Assembly: GCF_000711695.1 (NCBI RefSeq)
Contig: NW_013547009.1
Span: 124,001-188,000, forward strand
Direction: 5' to 3'
DNA length: 64,000 nucleotides
Source of the DNA: Tilletiaria anomala UBC 951
Taxonomy: Eukaryota > Basidiomycota > Exobasidiomycetes > Georgefischeriales > Tilletiariaceae
Positions 56,957 through 64,000 of this stretch are shown piece after piece (position 1 is the first letter of the stretch; the number at the start of each line of letters is the position of its first letter). The position numbers and the translations under genes were made by a program. The notes under the pieces were generated by a model. The model did not search any database. It saw only the letters and a list, made by a program, of their open reading frames with translations, and was not told the DNA's origin.

Positions 56957-58767
56957 ATGCAGCGGATGGATCCCCGTGTGCAAGCCCAGGCGCAAGCGCA
57001 GGCGCAGGCGCAGGCGCATGCGGCGGCGCAGGCGCAGGCACAGGCTGCCGCCCAAGCACAGCAAGCGGCCGCGATGCAGATGCGCAAGCGCAATGCCCTA
57101 GATTCGGTCATTGGCGAAGGGCTGCGCGTTGCCAAGCGCGGTCGACCGACGGACCGCGCGCTGCCTCCGAAAGTCAAGACATACGTGCCAGAGAGCGCGT
57201 TGTACAACGACCTACGGCGCATGGAGAAGAAGCTCGACTGGACAATCGCCAGGAAGCGCGCCGAACTGACAGATGGACTGAACAGGACCCCAAAGGTGAG
57301 TAGCAGATCACTCCTGTCGAGTACCTGCTCGTGTTCTGACTTTCGCTCGTCAGATCAAACGAACCCTGCGCATCTTCCTGAGCAACACTTCGGCAAATCA
57401 ACCCTGGCAAAAGGCCGAAGCGGCACAGCCAGTGGGAGCGGAAGTAGATGGTGACAAGACAGAAGAGGAGAAGAAGAAGAAGGAGGCGGCAGATGCGGAG
57501 AAGGCAGCAGCGAGCAGCTCCGACGCTGATGCCCCAAGTTGGACACTACGCGTCGAAGGCAGATTGCTCGAGCCAAGCTTCCGTTCACGCTCCAGTTTGG
57601 CCGAGACAGCCCGCGCGAATGCCTTACGGATCGGCGCGTACAAATTCAGCAACCTCGTTAAGACATGCATCATCGAGATCCAGCGCGATGCAGCGCTTTA
57701 TCCGGACAGCAGCAACATTGTCGAGTGGAACCGACCAACGCCGACAGCTGCTCCGCACAACCAGCCAGGTGGCATGGCGTCTGGCCCGGCATCCGAGAAT
57801 CCACTGACTGCTAGTGCGGATGTAGCAGTCGATGGCTTTGAGGTCAAGCGCAAAGGCAGTGAACCTGTCAAAGTGAAGATCGCGCTGTACTTGACCCACA
57901 ACCCGGAGCGTTTTGCCTTGGCACCAGAGCTCGCCAGTCTTCTCGACATCCAAGAGGAGACGCGCGCGGGTGTCATCACTGCCCTGTGGGCGTATATCAA
58001 GGACCGGCGCCTGCTGGACGAGCAGGACCGGCGTGTCGTCAAGTGCGATGCTGCGCTGCAGGCGCTGTTCAAGACGCCCTCGGTCAATTTCCACCACGTG
58101 CCAGAAATCCTGAATCGCTTTTTGCAGCCGCCACAGCCGATCGTGCTCGAGTATTGGATCCGCACCGACAAGGCGGAGCACAAGAACCCGACCGCGTACG
58201 ACGTCGAGATCGACATGGACGACACGGCGGTCAAGCAAAAGCAGCACGAGATTCTCACAAAACTCGACAATAATTCGGAACCTTCACGGCAGATCGCGGA
58301 GCTCGACGATCGGGTGTGTAGAAGCGGGGCTTTGATCCGTCATTGGTGCTTGGGGACTCACCTTGCGTTGCCTTTCTCACAGATCGCTCAAGCTGCGCAA
58401 GCAGTGCGAAATCATGCGACAACGCGCGACTTTCTCTCGTCTTTCGCGCGCGACCCGCATGCTCACATACGCACGTGGCTTGCCAGTCAGGCCAGGGACC
58501 TGGACGCAATCATGGGTACCACGGCGCTTGGTGCGAACGGCGTCGCGACAGGGATCGGCGCAGAGGAAATCCGCAGAGCAGAGACGTTCAAGGGCAGCTG
58601 GGTAGAAGAGGCGGTCGTGAGTAGCCTTGAGCAAAGATTCAAAGCGCTTGAATAGCGTCGCCCCGCCGACTGACGGACTGTGCTCTATCTTACAGATCGT
58701 CAACGAAAGTCAACGACTGGCGGAAAGGCTACAGGAGCTGCAAGCGCCTGTGCAAGGGCAGAGGTGA
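56957..58767 (+). CDS. SWIB-domain chromatin remodeller subunit (SNF12/RSC6/SMARCD type)
   Basis: Four exons: 56957-57295, 57354-58313, 58383-58616, 58696-58767, giving 534 residues. The start is followed by an Ala/Gln repeat (residues about 9-40) coded by a GCGCAG-type repeat. Then come RGRPTDRALPPKVKTYVPES, the IKRTLRIFLSNTSANQPW motif region, WTLRVEGRLLEP, and the SWIB fold (about residues 265-345: YLTHNPERFALAPELASLL, GVITALWAYIKDRRLLDEQD, CDAALQALF). A C-terminal helical region ends with SQRLAERLQELQ. These subunits belong to SWI/SNF or RSC complexes in the nucleus; the sequence alone does not tell which. The third intron at 58314-58382 is 69 nt without a stop, so its retention would keep the frame; splicing gives the better family fit (ELDDRIAQAAQAVRNH). 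Confidence 0.94.
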
Positions 58768-59208
58768 TGGCACGACTTTGTATTTCTAGTATTGTCCAAG
58801 CATACGGTAGAAGGCTAATCTGTATAATCTGCCTGGCTGGTATGCACGAGTAGGTGACCTAGACATGGTTGCACAATGAGAGGATGGGACAGTCGGGTCA
58901 TGCTGAGTAAGCAGAAACGCGCTCACAGCGTGGGACAATGCGGTTGGGATCCAGCTCGCTCCCACTCATCGACACAAAAGGTGCATCTGACCAATCGCAA
59001 CCCGTGTATCATTTTGCGATCACAACTGGCACAGCTTCCAAGACACCGTGGTCTTGAGAAAGGTACAAAGCGTACCTTCCACAGCATGCCAAAAGCAGCA
59101 GCAGAAGACAAAGCCCAGCAAGGTGCGCTTGTGCACGGGTCGAGAACGGCGCATACAGCCAGCAATTAGCTAACATGGATGCTGATCTTGTGGCTATAAT
59201 GGCATGAC
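58768..59208. other. Spacer between the SNF12-type gene and HOP2
   Basis: 441 bases between two plus-strand genes, holding the 3' end of the first and the promoter of HOP2. Two out-of-frame ATGs (59199 and 59204) directly precede the HOP2 start, each followed at once by an in-frame TGA, so they would act as minimal upstream open frames if transcribed. Nothing else seen. Confidence 0.5.
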
Positions 59209-60391
59209 ATGACATCGGTAGCTGAGGAGCTGATCCTGACGTACATGCGGCAGCAGAACCGTCCCTTTGCATTAACCGACGTCCACCTCAACCTTAAAGG
59301 CGCTGTGACGAAGCCTGCTGCACAGAAAGCCTTGCTGGCTCTAGCTGATAGCGGCAAGCTGCTAAAGAAGGAATATGGTACGTGGCACCGTAAGCCTTGT
59401 CTGCGCGGATCGCAGGCAATGTCTGAACGAATCAGGCATCCTTGGCCTTGCTGCTTCACAGGTAAAAGCTTGTTGTTTCTTGTCAAACAGGTGAAGCGCT
59501 CTACACGCACAGCTATCAAAAGGGTTACCAGTCCCTGAGGCCTAATTCTGCCATCACTTGCAGAACTCATTGGAAACCCTGGACAAGGACGGGCTGACAG
59601 CATTGGGACAGGAAACTGCGCTCAAGAAGCAAGAGCTTATAGAGACGAAGAAGCTGCTGGCAGCAAGGCAGGCTGAGGCGGAAACTGTCGCCGCTTCACC
59701 GTCGAACACGCAGCTTGTAGAGCAGGTTGCTCTGGCCACAGCGCATGTGAGGATGTGCACATTGGTCTGGAGGCTGCTTGCGCGAAGTTTTGACTGAAGT
59801 CGTCGTCGCAACCGCGGTCTTTCCATCCATGCTTATCAAGTGCACGGCGCTGGAGAAGCAGCTCGCCGAGCTCAAGTCTTCAGGTGCAAAGCCGATGACC
59901 GACGAGGAGGTGGCCGTGTACGATAAAAGCCTGGACTTTTGGCGCAAAGTAAGTAACAGTCCTTTCTCCAAGCAGTTCAGAGCAATCACGGTGACTTTTG
60001 CTTGCCTTGTACGTTTTTGCAGGCGTGGATCTCCAGACGCAAGGCGGTGAAAGAGTGGGTACAAGATGCGCCCGCACCCCTGTGCCTATTTGCCTTTAGG
60101 CGTAGGAGCTTTTGTAAAAGTCGCAAGGAGAGCTGACTATGAAAGCTTCTGGTCATGTCGTGTCTATATTTCTTGCCCAATGACGAACGGCACCTCCGGT
60201 AACCTCAACGTCCTCCCGGCCCCAATTCTCGTACGGCGACCGCTATGTCATTTGTACCGCAAAGTCTTCTCGTTATGGTGTCTGATGCGCTCGGCAAAGA
60301 AGAAGTCGCTAGTATCATGGACCAATTTTCCATCACCCTAGAGGAGGACACTGAGGCGGAGGAGCAATTTGTCCAAAATGAGCCCCGGTAA
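59209..60391 (+). CDS. HOP2: Hop2/PSMC3IP-type meiotic recombination cofactor
   Basis: Six exons: 59209-59377, 59462-59490, 59564-59746, 59841-59948, 60023-60054, 60265-60391, giving 215 residues (human 217, yeast 218). The N-terminal winged-helix (EELILTYMRQQNRPFALTDV, GAVTKPAAQKALLALADSGKL) is followed by a 29-nt exon giving GKSLLFLVKQN, a leucine-zipper coiled coil, and the C-terminal RRKAVKDLLVMVSDAL region. Hop2 with Mnd1 helps Dmc1/Rad51 capture duplex DNA during meiosis. Exons 4 and 6 use AAG acceptors, weaker than usual, and exon 5 uses a GTGGGT donor; these joins are chosen because only they give phase agreement and the family KDL pattern. The start at 59209 is the third ATG in eleven bases; the other two are followed by immediate stops. 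Confidence 0.9.
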
Positions 60392-62069
60392 AGGTCTGAT
60401 GATGATATTTGCACAGCCATCTTTAACTTCGAAGCAACAATAGGATCAAGTTCGAGCCTCGCAAGTCAAGTGAAATGCATTTCATCTGAGTGGAAACGTC
60501 CGAGACTATTCACGCGCGTATGATGTCGAGTCATACGGGGCGAAGGGCCTAAGAATACTCTAACTAAAAATGTCACCACTCCGGTCTATGCCGTATGTTG
60601 GTCTGTGCTCTGCCGGAGCAAGCCGGGACCTTTGGTACTTGATGAGAGAATTATTCAGATGTGATGCGTGACGCGAGACGCTTGCCGCTGGTGCTGGCAG
60701 CGGTAATACCTGTGAAGGCTCGCCGCTCGAAATCTCATGACGTCATGGAGCCAACCACTGTCCAACCACAAACGAGAAAATGCGGGAAGCTTGGCGTTTC
60801 TTGTGATCGGTTTAGCTGATGAACGATGAACGATGAATGATTGGTTTTTGCGCGAAAGGGTGGATGTGGATTGTGCATGTAGGCTGGCTGGACCTGCAAT
60901 TTGGGGTATTGTGAGGTTTCTCGGCTGGCATACGCCAACTTGAGAAGCCGCTGTCAGATTCAGTGTAACATGAAGAGGAGGGCCCGAGAATGGGTGAGAC
61001 TTTGCTTGTGGCTCTCATTTTGCCTAGGGAGCCACGAGTAGAGCAAAGTCGCCAACAGCCGGCAAATCACAAAGCTTGTTCACGCGTTGAAAATTTGAAT
61101 TCCCGAAGCAGGACGACCACAATTTTGTGTTACAACCGACTCGTGGCTGCAGACAATTCTTTCTCACTTAATTGACTCTGCCGCAGTCCGTAATGGACGG
61201 TGGCTTCCACGGACAGCGAAGTCAATTGCGGTCTGCAGCAGGGGCGAGGCATATATCTTTTAGGAGCGTTCCTGACGTAATGAGGGAAACTGTTGTGACC
61301 GTATCGGATTTTACACCTCTCGGCCGAATCATCCCTCCGCGGAGATCAGACTCGGGCCCGGCCGGCCGCATTCCTCTGCTCGACGCCGACTCAATATGGC
61401 CAGTCACCCAGGAAACGACGCGGCACTCCAACGATGCAGTCCGCGACCAAACCACAATTTACTGCAGCACATTCAACTTGCGTTTGCGTAGTTACGGTTA
61501 TTACTACCCTCACCGCAATCTCTATGTGTATCAGATAGCCCAGCCTGCTGAGTCATACTATCATCGTCGCACTGTCTCCAACGAGTGCAAAGGTCGGTTC
61601 TTCAGGTCCCCACCAGCGATCAGGCGAGTCCGCGACGCAAGTCGCTCCTTGGCGGTCCGCGTACCCTCATCCGTGAATAATCGATGAGACGATAGAGAGC
61701 GCTTTGCATAGGAAGAGTGGCATCTAGCGAGTACGACAGGAGCGCAACGCCAATCGCAAAAAAGCTTCTGCAATTTTGTTAACGCCTAAACAACACCCCC
61801 TGCTACAGGTATTAGCGCAGCGCTCGTGCGGGATAGTGACCAGATTCGGTGCACGCCCGACCGTTGCGGATGACCCAAAGCTGCGCTCGTGCGTCACGAT
61901 AGCCTGTGGTGTCACCACTGGCGACAAACAAAGATCGAAAGGGCCAACGCAGGAGAGGAGGCGGCCAGGTGTTTCGCGATTGGCAAGGTTGCAACGCCAG
62001 GCTGGTGCCCAATTGCTCGAGGCGTATTTGACGTCGGCCTCTCAGTAGGGGCCTACACCTGCTTGCACA
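60392..62069. other. Intergenic region upstream of the Zn2Cys6 regulator
   Basis: 1.68 kb without a supported gene. A 171-codon open frame at 61172-61687 begins with TTG, matches nothing I know and has no splice partners. A CACGCGTT occurs at 61081-61088. The region is probably the promoter of the downstream regulator gene. Confidence 0.5.
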
Positions 62070-64000
62070 ATGAAGGCGAGCGCAAGCAGCGAGAAAGCGC
62101 TGCAGGATGCATCCCATAACGCTGAGGATGAAATGGACGCAGCGGGAAAGAGGAGGAGGGTACAACGTGCCTGTGATGTACGTCATGGCGCGACTTGACT
62201 TCCATCGTCGCGGTGCTGATAAGCCCCCTGGTCGCGCCATTTTTTCTTACCTAGATTTGCCGGCGAAAGAAGATCCGCTGCGATGGGGCGCAAGAGGATT
62301 CCGGAGCTTGCAGCAATTGGTAAGCAATGGCGCTTGTCCGCACCACAGTCCACCTTCTGAAATGCCCTTTCGCCTCGCTCCCCCATCAGTAACAATTTCG
62401 GGCTGGAGTGTACGTTTGTCGACGCGGCAAAAAAACGCACGCCCCCACGAAGCTATGTCGATGCGTTAGAGGCGCGCATTGAGAAGTTGGAGCTTCTAAT
62501 CTCACAATTAGCGCCCGGCATGGACTTTACTGATCGCATCGGTCCACCAGTCACGCTTGAAAACGCAAAGGAAGGTCTCGAGGCAGAGCGCAACAGTCGA
62601 GACGACGCAGGCTGCAACCCGGTAGGTGCGCTTGGTCACGAATCTAGATCCGCGAGCACTTTCGAGAACGCAGGCACGTCCGATGACGACAGCGAGCGAG
62701 AAGGTGTGGCGTATCTCATCAATGCGATATCAAAGGCCGCAATCGATCAGGATAATCAGGAAGAATCTCCTTGTCCAGACTCTTCCAATCCATCACAGAG
62801 AATGTTTCTGGTTTCCTCCACTCATCGGGACGATCGTGTGCTCGCCTTGGGGTCATCAGATAGTACATACACCTTCAATACACGCCAAGAGCCCATCAAG
62901 TTCTTCGGCAATTCCTCTGGCGTCGCCTTGGTCGTGAGTTGTCGCTCCTGTGTCAAGCTTCTTCGCAGAGATGGTACCCTCTCATACTCATCGTCTCGAA
63001 TTTTGCATGCAGGTCCTGATTCAGAAGATGTCAGCGACGCTAGACACGATGCCTGCAGGCAAGAGCGAGGCCATCAACGCGCTTGAGCGGATGCTTTGCT
63101 TTCGTGGGCAAGAGTACGACCGCCTCTGGATGGGGCGCCCGAAAGTGCTCGACCCCAAGATGGACCTCCTTTGGCCGGAAGCGGATCTGGAGGAGAAGTT
63201 GCTCGACACATACTTTACCTACGTTCACCCACGGTGTCCAGTTGTCAACGAGTTCTTCTTCCGGGACGAGCTGCGCAGTCGACCAGAGCTGCGCCAGAAC
63301 GTGGACTGGGTCTGTGTTGCCCTCGGCATCTTTTGCTTGGCTTCGAGACATTTGTCCGATCCGAGGCTCGAAAAGTATTCTTTGAAAGATGGCCAGTGCA
63401 CGGAGCCCGGCCTGCGCTGGTACCACATCCGTACAGCTCTTGGCGCACACGAGGTGTCCGAGACCCCCAATATCTACATCGTCCAGTCACAGCTGCTAAG
63501 GTGAGTCATTAACCTCTTACGCGAATACCGGTTGGATCCAGTGCAGGGGCTAACGTGCGAACGTCCGCTCCAAGTGTCGGATATCTTCATGGCGTACCTG
63601 CCGGTGCTACTATCAGCTGGGCAATCCTGGGCATGGCAATCAAGGTTCTGCAAGGTCTTGGCGCGCACAGACGCATCACGGCCAAGCGCCTCAAAGCATC
63701 GCTTGTCATTGAGGAGACTGTGCGCAGGGCCTTCTGGGTCGCGTACGATTTCGATCGCGAGCAGGCCTCCGGTCTCGGCAGGCCTCTGATGATCCAAGAT
63801 GAGGACTTTGACGTCGCTGAGCCGCTCGACATTGACGACGACGTGATCTACGAAGCATCCAAGAACGGGACCGTTCCCGTCCAGCCGGATGGCCGACCGA
63901 GTAAGTTCTCCGCTTTCATCACCTCCCTGAAGCTGCAGACTATCGTTGGACGCGCGTTGCGAACGATCTACGCGATCGGAAAAGCAAAAGCCATGCGCGG
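62070..64000 (+). CDS. Zn2Cys6 fungal transcription factor (3' partial)
   Basis: Five exons visible: 62070-62177, 62255-62319, 62390-62933, 63013-63500, 63575 to beyond 64000. The binuclear zinc cluster is built from three exons: RACD + ICRRKKIRCDGAQEDSGACSN split + CNNFGLECTF, with six Cys in the C-x2-C-x6-C ... C-x2-C-x6-C pattern, followed by PPRSYVDALEARIEKLELLI, the linker and dimerisation coil. The fungal-specific regulatory domain starts near KFFGNSSG and includes LLDTYFTYVHPRCPVVNEF, then LHGVPAGATISWAILGMA and RRAFWVAYDFDREQA. It is a nuclear regulator of the XlnR/Xlr-like general class; target genes unknown. The AAG acceptor of exon 5 (63574) is weak. A GTAAGT at 63901 is not used, since the frame continues through it with family-like sequence (LKLQTIVGRALRTIYAIGK). 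The gene runs off the window. Confidence 0.93.

Noticed and set aside
61172-61687. 171-codon open frame before the zinc-cluster gene
   Set aside because: It starts with TTG rather than ATG, has mixed composition, no splice partners and no family resemblance.
63901-63979. GTAAGT after GGCCGACCGA as a splice donor in the zinc-cluster gene
   Set aside because: Reading straight through keeps the frame and gives sequence typical of the fungal regulatory domain, so an intron is not needed.

Overview
The window is nuclear DNA of a basidiomycete fungus. Genes are split by short GT-AG introns (mostly 60-100 nt), coding DNA is GC-rich, leaders are pyrimidine-rich, and the gene set is fungal: a secreted glyoxal-oxidase-type copper radical oxidase, fungal Cwh43, a Zn2Cys6 regulator and a cytochrome b5-acyl-CoA dehydrogenase fusion. 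Protein flavour suggests Ustilaginomycotina. Introns are denser than I expect in Ustilago itself, so an Exobasidiomycetes-like relative is my guess; this placement is an inference.

Layout, left to right. 0-10 kb: 3' end of an unknown gene, a copper radical oxidase (2.4-4.6 kb), TMA22 (minus), the AP-1 sigma adaptin gene, and a peroxisomal SCP2-like sterol carrier. 10-21 kb: phospholipase C (minus) diverges from the UBZ-AAA+ ATPase MGS1, whose promoter carries a double MluI cell-cycle box; CWH43 (minus, 11 exons) follows. 21-29 kb: a 2.7-kb gene-poor stretch, then a large SNF2-type ATPase with an embedded RING finger (SHPRH/Irc20 type). It keeps family motifs and an open frame apart from five to seven in-frame stop codons, and I read it as a recently inactivated host gene. 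29-41 kb: mitochondrial ribosomal protein uL4m, RPS16, a 1132-residue disordered protein of unknown function with a 3-kb gene-free upstream region, and TEF1. 43-54 kb: a run of minus-strand genes, namely mitochondrial GrpE (MGE1), the cytochrome b5-acyl-CoA dehydrogenase and a very large CaMKK/SNF1-activating-type kinase. 57-64 kb: a SWIB-domain remodeller subunit (SNF12/RSC6 type), meiotic HOP2, and the 5' part of a Zn2Cys6 transcription factor running off the window.

Most genes are unrelated housekeeping functions, as usual in fungi; I see no operon-like or biosynthetic cluster. The functional link the sequence suggests is that MGS1 and the decayed SNF2/RING gene both carry ACGCGT boxes 120-155 bp upstream of their start codons, as expected for G1/S-expressed replication-repair genes. 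Unusually small exons occur in several genes (6 and 17 nt in the sigma adaptin gene, 13 nt in TEF1, 12 nt in RPS16). I found no convincing tRNA or rRNA gene, no CRISPR array and no recognisable transposon or virus-derived element. Exon borders were worked out by hand from reading frame, splice consensus and remembered family conservation; no searches were run.
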